This document shows, piece after piece, positions 50,961 to 62,353 of a DNA stretch of 64,000 bases. The DNA lies in the NCBI GenBank assembly GCA_017165825.1, contig CM029393.1, positions 2,837,499 to 2,901,498 on the forward strand. Direction: 5' to 3'. The DNA is from Hepsetus odoe (lineage: Eukaryota > Chordata > Actinopteri > Characiformes > Hepsetidae). Below the pieces are notes generated by a model. It was not told where the DNA came from. It saw only the letters and a list, made by a program, of their open reading frames with translations, and ran no database searches. Numbering within the stretch: the stretch's first letter is position 1; every line of letters begins with the position of its first letter. The position numbers were made by a program, and so were the translations under genes.

Positions 50961-51184
50961 ATGAAGTGAAAGTGACTTTTTGTCAATGTCAAGCACAGCC
51001 CAAAGTGAACCGCAACAAATGCCTCTCTACATGTTACCTATCCACCCAATTGGAGGAGCCTCATCCAGCACCCGGGGAGCAGTAGTGGGGACTGTACCTC
51101 AGGGTAATCTACAGGTCTAGGAATCGAACCCACAACCCTCAAATCGTAAGGTCAAATTCCTAAACAATAGGCTACCACTGCCCC
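50961..51184 (-). mobile_element. SINE-A copy
   Basis: Tail atgaagtgaaagtgactttt at the left, body acccggggagcagtagtggg, and inverted head with ggaatcgaaccc (box B) and aataggctaccactgcccc. Confidence 0.75.
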
Positions 51185-51332
51185 AATCTTAGTTAATACT
51201 ATTATATTAATAAGTAAATATTAAGCTTTATTTGCTTGTTTAATACATTTACATTTTGTACATTTTTTAAATATGTAAAGTTATAAAACAACAGATGCAC
51301 TGCATCATAACAAAAAACTAAATTATTCCCAG

Positions 51333-51534
51333 ATTTACATTTGCGGCATTTAGCAGACGCTCTTATCCAGAGCGACTTCCATGTCCTGATTACAGGGACA
51401 GTCCCCCTGGAGCAACTCAGGGTTAAGGCTCAGGGACCCAGTGATGGTAGTGCGAGAGATGGGATTCGAACCTGGGACCTCTTGATCCATAGGTTCGTAG
51501 GCATGCATCCTACCACTAGACCATCAACACCCCT
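51333..51534 (-). mobile_element. SINE-B copy
   Basis: Complete copy. The tail gatttacatttgcggcattt is on the left, box B (gggattcgaacct) is intact, and the head (ccactagaccatcaacacc) is on the right. Confidence 0.83.
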
Positions 51535-52976
51535 GGATTTACAGGCTGACTTTCTGTGATGAAAATTATTCTAAAAGATAATTATTAATTCATATTTATT
51601 TCAGCTAAGATTCTGCTGAACTACCTACCCCACTAGATAAACCAAAAAATTGTCAGTGCATCTGCAGAATCCTATGGAATCTGTCCTTAAACCATTGGTG
51701 TAAAACTGCAGCTCTACAGACAGATATCAGTGAAATAGCATAAAGAAAAATACTGAAAGGATAATGTTACATTTTGATAAATCAAAATAAAATTCAAATG
51801 TGTTACAAACGCAGATATTCCATGACTTGGTCAAAAAAACTTTTGAATTCCTTAATTTTTTAAACATTTCAATATTAAATATTAAACATATTAATAAGAG
51901 ATTCTAAGGCCTATGGGAATCCTGGTATTAAGGCACTGTATTCATAGCCTCTTATCTACCTGCTACATAGCAAGTCAAAATGACACTTGAATAACGAGTG
52001 GTATAACTTTATATATACATTAGCACTATCATAAGAGTATATTTTAAGGATTTCTAAAAGAGTTCTCTATTTATCAATGTTAAAAAGATTCACTCCAGAC
52101 ATTGAGATCACATTGCTGCCTTAATAACTAGAACTTATAAAAACACATCTGTGGGAACAATGAAGTGATATGACTGATCATCATCTCACACTGAAGAATT
52201 AATAAGTGTTAATAGCACTGTCTACTCACTTATACTTAACAAAATAAAAAAGAGAACCCCTAGGCATATAGAGATAGCTGAAATGAGGATCCTCCTGCAT
52301 CCATTTACCTCATTAGGTTGCCATGGGAACAAGCCCAGAGGCTGGCGCTCTATGATGCCGAGGCGTGAGTGCATGGATATAGCGAGAGAGAAAGAGCGAG
52401 GGAGAGGCAGAGGGAAGGCATGGGCCAGCCAGCCCACTCATAATAAACTGTGGGGGGCGGGGGGTGTCAAATTTTTTAGAATCAGCGCTTTTAACTGATC
52501 CTGGAGTAATTCATGTCCGGCATGCTTTTTTTTTTCTCTTCTCGACCATATCAAAAAGGACCATAGCCAGGAACCTATAAGAGCAGAACATACACTGCTC
52601 TAGGAAATCATATTTATCATCTAAACTGGCTAGATCAAATTTTTTTTATACACAGCCTCTCTCAAAAGGTTCTTTGATCCCTGAAAATTGTTGCTTCTGG
52701 TACCATGCGGTCTTTGAGCCAAAACGTAGTCTAACTGGTAACCAAAAGAGCTGGGCTAAGAACCTCTTTACCCTTTCAGCCCTGTCTGGTGGATTGAAAG
52801 GTGATGGAAGAGCTTTGAGGTCAGAGGGGTTTCTCAGAGCTCAGCACTAGGTCTCTGAAATCTTTGTTCATTAGCTGATGCCCATCGTAAAAGCATTAGA
52901 GAGCCACAGTCACCTCAGATTAAACTGTCATCAGGTTGTGGCCTCCATTTTTCTCTGTCTCTTTCTCTGGCTCTCT

Positions 52977-52992
52977 GTTACTCTCACTCTCA

Positions 52993-53061
<69 letters not shown>
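52977..53061. repeat. (CT)n microsatellite
   Basis: About 80 bases of CT with a few TTT breaks. Confidence 0.95.
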
Positions 53062-53064
<3 letters not shown>

Positions 53065-54450
53065 AACAAGTATTATCATGCTCCAAACATTACACTTAAG
53101 TAATAGTAATATTAATACACCTTTTTGTTAACAGCTTAAAGCTCCATCTCAAAGAAATCTCAGCTTTAATGGCCTTTTATCAGATGTAAATTGTGACATA
53201 ACCTATAAGACAAAAAAAGGCCTCACTGTTGGATCTGTGGAGGGATGCACAACTGAATGAATGCGTCTAATGACAGTAATCTTTGTTTTCTGCCTCCTCA
53301 TCGCATCTGGCCTCTTCCTGCAGCCTGTCGCGAGCGAGAGAATTGTAAGTAAGCTGTGACCCAGAAACCCTTCTGAGGGCTGGAGAGGGAGCAAACTGAC
53401 ACCTCAGGAGAGATCTATGAGCACAGGGCTGGATTTGAGGTGATGTAGGACACTCAGGTTACAGTACTATATTCTCTAAGACTTAAATTAAATGTTCCCC
53501 AAAAAACAAACTTAAACTTTTGTAAGGCAAAAAATGGATGTGTGGTTATTATAGCTATTTCTTCCTTTTAATCTTCAAATCCATTTTTAAAATCATGAGA
53601 TCTCTGTGTGTTGTCTCTATTATTTATTACTCTATTAACCTGATCTTTAAGGCTGTGTCCACTGCAAAGTTCTAGAACCTTTGACCTCGGAAGCATAAAC
53701 TTAACTTTCTGCTTAGTCCATTCAATCCTGGAATGAAGGTTCTTGTTGTGTTGTTTCTGATACCTGCTCAAGAACAGGACCTAAAGTTGCTTAAAGCTTC
53801 TACTCCGTATATGCGCTTGCAGTTGAAAGTACTACAATATATTTTTTACTTTTCAGGTGATGAAAAAAATACCAAGCATTAAGAACAATATGCAAGGGAG
53901 ATTATGTCTTGGTTTTTATTAATAGTTTGGTAAGCTCAGGGAACCATGGCCTAATGGATAAAGAAGACGGCTTACAACTGAAAGGTCTTACACTTATTAC
54001 TTAGGAATTACAACCCAATTCAATCTAAGCTTTGTTATTATTATTTGTTGAATGAAGTGATTCTTGTGAGTGTGACTGATGTCAAGATAACTATCAAATC
54101 AGGTGCATCCATTAATGCCCTCAGTGGTGCTTGACTCTACACAAGCTTTTGAAATGTAAAAATATTCTGAGTGTTTGAGCAGAGAAAAGCATAGTATAAT
54201 ACATTCAACAGACAAAAAGTAAATCTTGGAAATAAATAAATTACCAAAATACACTTAATAGAGTAGCTAGGCTGTTTCTCAAGCAAGTAAAAATATATTA
54301 GAGCTAGAATCAGACGTTTGCCTGGTTCCTGCTTGAGTTAGTTCTTGTTTTTTTTTTTTTAAATATGTATTGGAAAGCAATCTTATTGCTACTGTGATGA
54401 ATGCATCAGAAATAAGCATCCCCGCAGTCATGTCAGTTTGGCTCTGAATG

Positions 54451-54630
54451 TATGAAAGTGAAAGTGACTATGTTTCATTGTGAGCACAGCACCACTCGTT
54501 TATACACGCATCGGGGCACAGTGAAGGGACAGTACATTGCTCAATGGTAATTGGGTAACCTACCTGTTCAGGAATGGAATCCACAGCCTTCCAATTCTGG
54601 GGCCTAGCTCCTTACCACTAAGCAACCACT
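54451..54630 (-). mobile_element. SINE-A copy, internally shortened
   Basis: Tail tgaaagtgaaagtgactatg at the left and inverted head (ttaccactaagcaaccact) at the right. The middle is shorter than in other copies. Confidence 0.7.
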
Positions 54631-56242
54631 AAATGTGTGCATTAGCTTAGAAATTACAACAGTGCATTCAAAAATAAACACAGTGTTTAGAAAATACAGT
54701 AACACATTTCAATATGAAATTTGTCAACATGACACACTTCAACTACTTTGCAGGCAGATTTTAGTAGTTAAAGAAAATCAGGTTTGGTACTAAGATGCTC
54801 CAGACATGAGGTCAAAGCATTACCTTTTAAGGAGTCACTGGTTGGGTTTATGTATCACATGCTGGCAGTAAAAGCTCTGCAATCATGGCAATAACTTTTA
54901 CAAGTCAGTTGGAATGATAGGTTGGCGGCATTGCATTAGGTGACAGAATGACGTTTTCAATTGCCACTCTTTTGTCTTACAGAAGACAGATAAAGATAGA
55001 GGGGTGGATGAGTTGAGGAGGTTGAGGAAGAGAGAGAGAGACAGAAGCAGGGAGAGTTAGACAGAATGATGCATCAGTGACTGTGTGAGTGTGACAGAGG
55101 GAGTGGAGGGTATGTGTGTAACAGGATTATGGGGTGATAGACAGGCGAGTTTGTGGCAGGCTGAATGTTTGGCCAGAGCTGCAGGGCACAGGGCCTGTCT
55201 CCTTCTCTTTATCATGCTCTGTCCATCATGGCCAGACTCTTAACTTGTCTATTTTGCATAGATGTCTAGCTGTCTGCCTTGATTTATTGGGAGCATACCA
55301 AACTTTATTTTTATTTTTTAAAATGGTCAGTGTAAAATTTTTACATATTAAATAAATGATTTGAAATACATTTTGAATGATAAATAGATAATTTAAAATT
55401 TACTGAGAAAGCTATGATCAGTAACAATGAAAAAAAAAAGGAATCAGGAATGGGAGAACACATGACATCAATGCAAATAAATGAATATTGCATATTATTT
55501 AACACTTAGTACCTACTTTTGATTCCATGAATAGTTTACATTTTGAAAAACACATCTAATAATATTACAATTTTAAATGATTTGGCCAGTTTGCAATATG
55601 TTCTGTGTAGTTTCTGAGCAGTAGGCCTTGGAATAGGCTGGGATTTTAAGGGTTTAAGTTATTATAGGATAAATATTTGTAAGATCTCTGTCAGTGAAAA
55701 GACACTGTATAGGTACAGTTTTTTCATTTTTTTCAAGGAACAAATAGTAAATGTATATTTACATTCAAAGGTATAACAGAGTGAAGTTTGCAGAAAACTT
55801 AAAAAAAAAAAGGACATCAGTGTTCATTCAGCATGCTCTGAATTCATACATTATACATTATATATTTTTTCCTTTCCTTTATAAAAATCACATTTAAAAA
55901 AAATACAACAGGATGCTTATTTGTTTTTCTGTCAGTTTCACTTTTCTTGACCATTGATGCAGAATGGCAAAGAACATTGGCAAAATGTGTAAGCATAGGC
56001 AACATTGTGGCGTGTCTCCCCCATCAGGCATGTAGATGTAATAGTAAGCTCACCCAAAAATGGCTTGATGAAAATTGTGTTCTTTGAGAAAAACCAATAG
56101 TGAGAAGGACATTTCAAAATTAGAAGCTATGGTGCATGCACTTATCTAAATTTGAAACACCACAGGTACTAGAATATAAGTGCTGTGCCATTGCAGAAAG
56201 AAAATTCAAATAAGGCTAACAACAAAGGAGTTGGCAATTCAC

Positions 56243-56378
56243 TCAATCACTCACTCATTTTCATAGCTACTTGTCCTAATTAGGGTTGCATGGGGTGCTG
56301 GAGCCTATCCCAGCTCACACAGGGCGAAATGCAGGGAAACACCCTGGACAGATCTCTAGTCCATCGCAGGACAGATGG
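56243..56378 (-). mobile_element. SINE-C 3' body fragment with tail
   Basis: The + strand starts with a cactcaatcactcactcatt tail, then ctacttgtcctaattagggt, gagcctatcccagctcacac and agtccatcgcaggacagatg. The same segment in the other orientation forms the right half of the chimera at 56945-57180. Confidence 0.65.
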
Positions 56379-56944
56379 GAGAATAAAAAAAAAAAAAAGT
56401 AAATACTAAGCCAATTTATTTACAGTGAAAATGTGGTACAAATCTTATGTCACTCACTAATAAAGAAAATTTATTAATTATATTATATAAGTTAAAAAGC
56501 AAAAAACTCTGCTGCATAGCTTTAAACATTGCTATAATAGAAATGTAAATAATAACGCTAAGATATACATATAATTCCTAGAAGTGCACTTTAAGTAGAT
56601 TAGGTTACCTTGCAGGACAATGTTCCGGCTGAGATGGCATTGTCTCCTCATGCTTTCAGAGAACTGCAATGGAATAAGGCTCACTATGTTCTCTAGCTGA
56701 AATGACAGAAGATAAACACTTGAGTGTTCAACCAAGTCTGTAACATGCAATATAATTTTTAAGCTCTTTCACACATTAGAATGCTTAGCCAATTTGGTGT
56801 TGTCTTTTCTGCAGTGGTTGTTGAGGTTGATTTTCATGATCACTATTTTAGCCCATCTTTATCGAGTTCAACAGAAACTTCTCCTTGAGTCATGGAACCT
56901 TACAACTGTCCTCTGATTTCTCAAGCCAGTCAGTCCTGCTGAGT

Positions 56945-57180
56945 CAAATTAAGGGAGTTTGCCCCCGGATCACAGGATTGTGGGTTCAAACCCACCGGTG
57001 GGTTGCCCCGAGGTACCCTTGAGCAAGGTGCCGTCACCATCAGTTTGCTCCTCCCTGCGATAGGCGGGCGACCTGTCCAGGGTGAGTTCCCGTCCTTCGC
57101 CCTGTGTGAGCTGGGATGGACTCCAGCAGCCCCCTCGTCCCTGATTAGGACAAGCGGCCCAGAAAATGAATGACTGACTG
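56945..57180 (+). mobile_element. Chimeric SINE: SINE-A head joined to SINE-C 3' body
   Basis: The left part has the SINE-A tRNA-like end and body (gtgggttcaaacccaccggt, then gaggtacccttgagcaaggt). From about 57055 it switches to a SINE-C body (gggcgacctgtccagggtga ... gtgtgagctgggatggactc) and ends with agaaaatgaatgactgactg. Confidence 0.7.
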
Positions 57181-57270
57181 ACTGATTTTGGTTCACCTAC
57201 AGTACAAACATAGAACAAATTAATCTTATAAGAGATTATAAACAGTTGTGGTCACTGATGCTCTTCCCGT

Positions 57271-57485
57271 TGAAGTGAAGTGAAATGATCATTCTTGTCA
57301 TTGTAACCATTGTACCTGGCACAACACAGTGAACCACAACGAAATTACACCTCTGCATTTAACCCACACAAACACTTGCAGCAGGGAACTATTGGAAGTG
57401 CCCTTGGAGCAGTGATGGAACCTTGCTCAAGGGTACTTGCTTCTGATACTGGGACCATCTCCCTAACCACTAGGCCACTGCTGCC
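57271..57485 (-). mobile_element. SINE-A copy, missing part of the head
   Basis: Starts tgaagtgaagtgaaatgatc, contains cagtgaaccacaacgaaatt and ends aaccactaggccactgctgc. The box B stretch is deleted. Confidence 0.75.
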
Positions 57486-58769
57486 TGAAAGCACATGAAA
57501 GCGCAACCTTCCACCTGAGTTGTGTGGAGCTGCACAGGACCCCGATCCTTCCAGGATGTTCCACGCAGACAGGCGCCGCATGCAGTCCCCATGTTTTCCT
57601 GTTTCCAGCAAAATTCATCCATGGGCAAAATTGACTGAGAAAAAAGAAAACATATACAGCATTTTAATTTCAAATAATAGACAATGTACCGTTGACTGTC
57701 CTAAATACTAAATTTCATGCATTTTCATGAGATAAAGTGTGTTCTTGGCTTTTCATAAAGACAGTGGATTAGTGAGTGCTGGCTGATTTGAAAGGTCGCC
57801 CTCATCCCAGCACCCATATGTCTTCTGGGGTGCAGGCATATGGAGAATTTATAATCAAAGGAACACACAAGCACGGATGCAACTTTGGTTGTGTGTGAAG
57901 CCTGACAGGCTAATTTAGACATCGCTTAAACATATGCATGTGGCCCAAAGTAGCCTAGAATGAAAGCATACGGATAACAGTTCTTCCGATATTGCAAGGA
58001 ATTGTCAAAATTGAATTGCCTTCTCGTGTCCTCTTGGTAATCATCAATCACTTATTGCCATGCAGTCTGTGTGTTTGAGACAAGAATGCAGCCTTGTTAA
58101 AACTGAATGGATTTTAATGTGACATTCCATGGAGACCACATCCCTCTAATGTGATTGATGTGCGATTCTCTCATCAGATTAATTCACTGCAGGAAAACTG
58201 ATGGGTTTGTGAATGAAGAGAGAGAGAGCATGAGGGGGTTTTGCATTAACATAGTAATCAACACTGAATAATCTAACTTCTAATTAGGTCAAGCTATTAA
58301 CCACTTATCAAAGGGCTGTCTTTTTGATCGAGAAACTGAAGATAATAAATATGATTTTAGTATTACTATTGCCATTAAATGATCTGATAATGATCTGGCT
58401 GCTTTTAGATTTTTGACAAAAGTTAAAAAAAACAGATCAATCAGAGTCTGATCTTCACACAGCATGGTTGTGCAAGTGCATCAGGGCACAAATAAATTAG
58501 CTTTCTGGGGAGCTCAGAACAAGCCCAGGAAAGGAACCTTTCAGAAGCAGAGCATTTTTTTTCTGGCAAATTTAGTTGGCTGGCTGATTTGCTCATCATT
58601 CCTTGTTGTTAAGATTCCTTTGTGTTGGGCAGATTTAAAGCCAGTCATCGACATGAAATCACAGACCTGCAGATGTTTATCATTAATAAAACCGCTGTTC
58701 ATGATGGTGACTCAGCACTTCCATCCTGCATCATTCGCCACAGTGTGACAGTACAGTCCTCAAAACTGC

Positions 58770-58885
58770 TCCCAGTCATTGCACCCTCCTTGGTCCTGCT
58801 CTCATTGTGTGTGTGCTCACTACCAATGTGTTTGGATGGGTTAAATGCAGAAGAAAAATCCATTGCTCACTGTTCACGGTGGGTG
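58770..58885 (+). repeat. SINE-like fragment
   Basis: Contains tcattgtgtgtgtgctcact and ggatgggttaaatgcagaag, motifs seen in the 3' bodies of common fish SINE-like repeats and related to the gggttaaatgcagag motif of SINE-A. No head is recognised. Confidence 0.4.
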
Positions 58886-59291
58886 AGTGCCAGCGCAGAA
58901 GCTTCATTCAAATATACTAGGATGTTAATAATAAATTAACAATAGACGAAATTCATAAAACTCATAANCCTGCTAATTACTAACTCCTACTAAACTGAAA
59001 AAGGAGACAGATTGACTTTGTTAAAAAAAAAAGTAATTTATAAAAATATTCAACACCACTATGCAATATAAGGAAATGGTAGGCTTTGAAAAAAAAGCCC
59101 ACTGGATCCTTTGTTTTCTTTTGCACATTTCCTTTAGATTGGAACAGCCCAGGTGCAGCCCTGTAACTTATTTAGCTTTCAAATGCAACCTTCAAAGGAT
59201 GCAACCCCTGAAGTGGGACAGACCTTAACACAATAAAGCATGAATTCAGATATGTTTTTTTTAAATAATTATAATAAAATACATGCAACAG

Positions 59292-59360
59292 GTGAGGGAA
59301 GAGTTGCAGGATGTTAAGGAGGGATCTGGGCAGGATATACCCCTGGAGGCAGGAATGGAG
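59292..59360 (+). CDS. Putative exon a of an unrecognised alanine-rich protein gene
   Basis: A 69 nt segment between an acceptor-like acaacag and a strong donor gag|gtaaga. It is open in phase 0 (VREELQDVKEGSGQ...), giving 23 codons, and it feeds in phase 0 into the candidate exon at 59462. The pyrimidine tract before it is poor, and cag|gtgagg at its left edge could itself be read as a donor, so its boundaries are uncertain. I found no upstream exon and no start codon. No protein family is recognised. Confidence 0.25.
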
Positions 59361-59461
59361 GTAAGAAGAATATTAATATTATAGTAAGTTATAATAAGTA
59401 TAGAAATGTTATCTTCCATATTTTAATAAATTAATCCTCAAAATCAATTACATCTAAACAG

Positions 59462-59507
59462 GTGCAGACAAAGGAGAATGAGAACTGTTGGTGGTTAGAT
59501 CAGCTTG
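59462..59507 (+). CDS. Putative exon b of an unrecognised alanine-rich protein gene
   Basis: A 46 nt segment preceded by atctaaacag and followed by gtatgt. It begins in phase 0, reads VQTKENENCWWLDQL and ends in phase 1. The next candidate exon (59600) begins by supplying exactly the two missing bases, making Ala. The implied introns are short (101 and 92 nt), a size common in fish. The agreement of phase over two junctions is the main support. Confidence 0.3.
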
Positions 59508-59599
59508 GTATGTTTTGCAATCATATCTGTAAGCTTTATAATCCACAACTTTAATGCATAATAAATATCTAATATCATTTTCCCTGATCATCATTCCAG

Positions 59600-59836
59600 C
59601 CCATGTATCTGGGGAAGAGTCCAGCAGGGCTACTGTTGCTGCAGCTATAGCTGCTGCTTCTGCCGCTGCTGATGCCGCCATTGCTGCCAGTGCTGCTGCC
59701 TCCGCTACTGTTAATGCTGCTTCGGCCATTGTAAGAGCTGGTGGTGGTGGTGCGGCAGCTGCTTTTGTTGCTACTGCTGCGGCAGCTGCATCTGCTGCAG
59801 CTGCTCAGGCTGAGATTAACAGGCAGATCTTTAAAG
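59600..59836 (+). CDS. Putative exon c: alanine-rich segment of an unrecognised protein
   Basis: A 237 nt open segment flanked by attccag and aaag|gtatac, phase 1 at both ends. After HVSGEESSRAT it encodes about 60 residues dominated by Ala with scattered Ser, Thr, Val, Ile and a GGGG run, then a non-repetitive end (QAEINRQIFK). Ala is written with all four GCN codons in mixed order, and substitutions are mostly small residues. That pattern fits protein-level constraint better than slippage of a simple triplet repeat. It could be a helical or flexible linker; no domain or function is recognised. The reverse strand is also partly open here, giving Ser-rich or Ala-rich text, which is a shadow of the GCN repeat. 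Confidence 0.4.
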
Positions 59837-60194
59837 GTATACCCTTTTATAATTAACACCCACAATGTCCAATTAATTATGACCATCAAGTTGCCATTTC
59901 ATCAAAAATAGCTGATGAAAGAGCGAAAGTTTTGAGTGTAAAAGTGCAGACTGTTACAGTGGAGTGCCTCCACCGTTTCCATCAATAGAAATAGGATCAG
60001 ATATTATTTGTGTTGCAGACCGTTGCGGTGACTCTGATATGCCAGTCTGTGTGATGCTGGTATTCTTGACCACTGATGATTAGTTAGTTTTCAGATTCCT
60101 GACTCTTGACCTGGAATCCCTTGTCCACATGTGATTTCCTGTGTTTTTCCTTGCTGGGAAGTACACAATGCAAGCCTTCATTCTAGCAGCAGAC

Positions 60195-60310
60195 ACACTG
60201 CCATGTCTGTGTCACTGCAGTGATGAGAACTGGCCACCCAAACCCATCTGTCAGTGTGGGGTTCTTTGGTGGTTTCTTTCTGTTGCTGGAGGGGGTCTGA
60301 CCAAACATGC
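60195..60310 (+). repeat. Dispersed repeat fragment ('tgtcactgcagtgatgagaa')
   Basis: The segment cacactgccatgtctgtgtc/actgcagtgatgagaactgg resembles a fish interspersed repeat that also appears near 63620. Its class is unknown. It lies inside the 836 bp gap between two candidate exons of the alanine-rich gene. Confidence 0.35.
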
Positions 60311-60672
60311 AGCAGCAATTTGTGAAGTAAAGCTACAGGAGCCTTAATCAACTTCCTCTTGTCCAGTCAGATCTGCTGTTTCAAATAGCTGGGAGCACCA
60401 GCCTCTGTAGATGTGAGAGCAGCCTGGAGAGCCTGGACAGCAAGTAGTTGCACGAAGAAATACAAGGTAACATTTTGTTAGGAGTATGACTTGGTACACT
60501 TGGCACCACTGTAACTTTTTTATTTCATCTTTTCAATTCACACTATTTCATTGTTAGTAATGGATGTTAATATACAGGCAGTGATAGAAATACATTGATT
60601 CTTAATGAATACTTAAAGGATCTTCTTTATCTTCAGTGCTGTGAACATCTCCTTTACCACTTTGTTCTTTAG

Positions 60673-60731
60673 CTCAGTCTCCACCCCTGCCCCCCCCCCC
60701 CCCCTCCCAACACCAGTCTGCCAGTGGCTGA
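60673..60731 (+). CDS. Putative last exon of the alanine-rich gene (proline tract)
   Basis: A good acceptor (tttgttctttag) is followed by sequence that, entered in phase 1 as required by the exon ending at 59836, reads Ala-Gln-Ser-Pro-Pro-Leu and a proline run, then stops at TGA 60729-60731. The proline run lies on a 15-base C tract (60690-60704). A one- or two-base length error there would move the frame into a longer tail ending at TGA 60796-60798 (phase 0 frame) or at TAA 60911-60913. A variant poly(A) signal ATTAAA lies at 60909. This is the weakest of the candidate exons. Confidence 0.22.
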
Positions 60732-61384
60732 CCAGGATCAGGTGGTCAAGAAGAAAACATCATTCCACTGGTTTGGCAGAAAACTCCAAAGGAAGTGAAA
60801 AGAAAAGCACTGAAGGATCTGCCACATCTTATAATGGACACTATGACACCTTGGGTGTCCAAAACTTTGTAAATATTGTAATTATTCTAATACTCAGTTG
60901 TTATTATTATTAAAAATGATTGTATTGATTTTTTTATGCCTTTAATATTGTTGTAATATTGTATTGTATATTGTATCATTTTAATGAAATGTTGGAATTT
61001 GTATTGTGCATATGACTGTATTTATTGTATTTTTTAATTATGCTTATTAGAAAACACTTTTTTTTTTATTGTAGGTTTAATGCAGAGGATGCATTTGAAT
61101 TGAAGTTTGATTGGATTTGATTGGATATATTTACTTTTTAATCATTGGAAATATTTAAGAGTGATTTCATGTTCCTAAACCAGAAATAACATTTTGAGTT
61201 AATGAGCTAAATTGTATGGCTTGGTAGCATTAAGTGCAGTAATTCCTTCCTGATTAGGACTCTTTATTTCCCCTATTTTTCTACACATTTTAGCCTTGTA
61301 TGGTCTTCTTTTCCTTATGGCTTTGATTTTATGTCCATGTGCCTTTCCTTTCATTTGCCATGTGCTTTTGCATGTTGGGGTTCA

Positions 61385-61570
61385 TTGCTCCATTCTAGTC
61401 CATTCTCCAAGAGAATTCACACACATACATGGGGAGAACATGTTCACTTCACACAGAAAGGACCTGGACCTTCCACTGGGTTTAAGGGTCTATGGAGATG
61501 GTTCTGAAGGTTGGATTAGAACCTGCGACATCTTTGTCCATCGGCAAGTCTACTATCAGTAGACCATCAT
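61385..61570 (-). mobile_element. SINE-C-like remnant
   Basis: The + strand reads acatggggagaacatgttca, cacacagaaaggacctgg and ggattagaacctgcgac (inverted box B). It is much diverged. Confidence 0.45.
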
Positions 61571-61678
61571 CACAGAATGAAACAGAAACACTGGGAGGGA
61601 GACAGACAAAAAAGAAAGCTGAGTGAGATAATAAAATCAGAGACCACCAACATTCAACTGCTTTTATGAAAATTAAAA

Positions 61679-61815
61679 GTGCGGCACAGAAGGTAGCGCT
61701 GTAAGGTTTTATGTTTGAATCCCAGGCAGGTGGATTGGGATCTTTCTGGGTGGAGTTTGGACTTATTAATCTGCCTTTCACCCTCTGTGTGCTGGCATAA
61801 GCTCGAGTACCAACC
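61679..61815 (+). mobile_element. SINE-C remnant with recognisable head
   Basis: Starts tgcggcacagaaggtagcgc and has box B gtttgaatcccagg, then gatctttctgggtggagttt and the ctctgtgtgctggcataagc segment. Truncated at the 3' side. Confidence 0.6.
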
Positions 61816-62157
61816 GTTACCTTGCACAGGAAAAGGTACGGATATATCAGACTTCTGTCCTGAGATTCCAAACAACTCCACAATCAGCTTCCTTAAATCA
61901 GTAAAGAGGCTTAAAAAACTTTTGTTGGATACAAATGATTTTAATTCTTCAGTTTATTTATGGAATTCTATAGACCCCACTTAAATGTTTAACTTAGCTT
62001 ATGCTGATCTTAAGTTAGTGTCTGCATACAACAGAAAGTATAAAAAGATATTCATGTATTCAATGGTATGAGAATCAGTTAATAATTGTTTCAAATACCA
62101 TATGTCCAAAGGTTTGTAGATTTTTTTTACATATGAAATAATACCTGGAGTGTATCT

Positions 62158-62353
62158 ACATTTGTAACATTTAGCAGATGCTCTTACCCAGAGAGACTTA
62201 CATTTCTGAACTACAGTGACATGCCTCCTGGAGCAAATCAGGGTTAAGGGTCTTGCTCAGGAATCTAATGGTGGTCATGCCAGAGGTGGGATTTGAGCCT
62301 GCAAGCTCTTGGGCTGTAGGCAAGGATCCTACCACTAGACCACCACCAAGCCC
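62158..62353 (-). mobile_element. SINE-B copy, diverged
   Basis: Tail acatttagcagatgctctta on the left, gggatttgagcctgc (altered box B), and head accactagaccaccaccaag on the right. Confidence 0.8.

Larger units (their letters stand above)
51535..59291. other. Downstream flank, no gene recognised
   Basis: Holds SINE fragments (54451, 56243, 56945, 57271, 58770) and a CT microsatellite. The stretches 51535-52976, 53062-54450, 54631-56242 and 57486-58769 show nothing recognisable. A good acceptor-like site (ttcctttag, ending 59137) precedes a 32-codon open stretch, but no donor supports an exon. One unresolved base (n) is at 58968. Confidence 0.5.

Noticed and set aside
57345..57611. 88-codon minus-strand open frame across the SINE-A copy
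   Set aside because: Its N- and C-terminal parts come from the SINE and its flank; no independent coding signal.
59138..59233. A further upstream exon of the alanine-rich gene after the strong acceptor at 59137
   Set aside because: The phase 0 frame is open for 32 codons, but no suitable donor follows before the stop; the stop overlaps an AATAAA. Not enough support.
59454..59889. Minus-strand Ala-rich and Ser-rich open frames
   Set aside because: GCN repeats read as Ala, Ser or Cys in several frames of both strands; only the + strand frame has consistent splice sites.
60141..60347. 68-codon open frame between candidate exons
   Set aside because: Part of it is a dispersed repeat seen again near 63620; no splice support.
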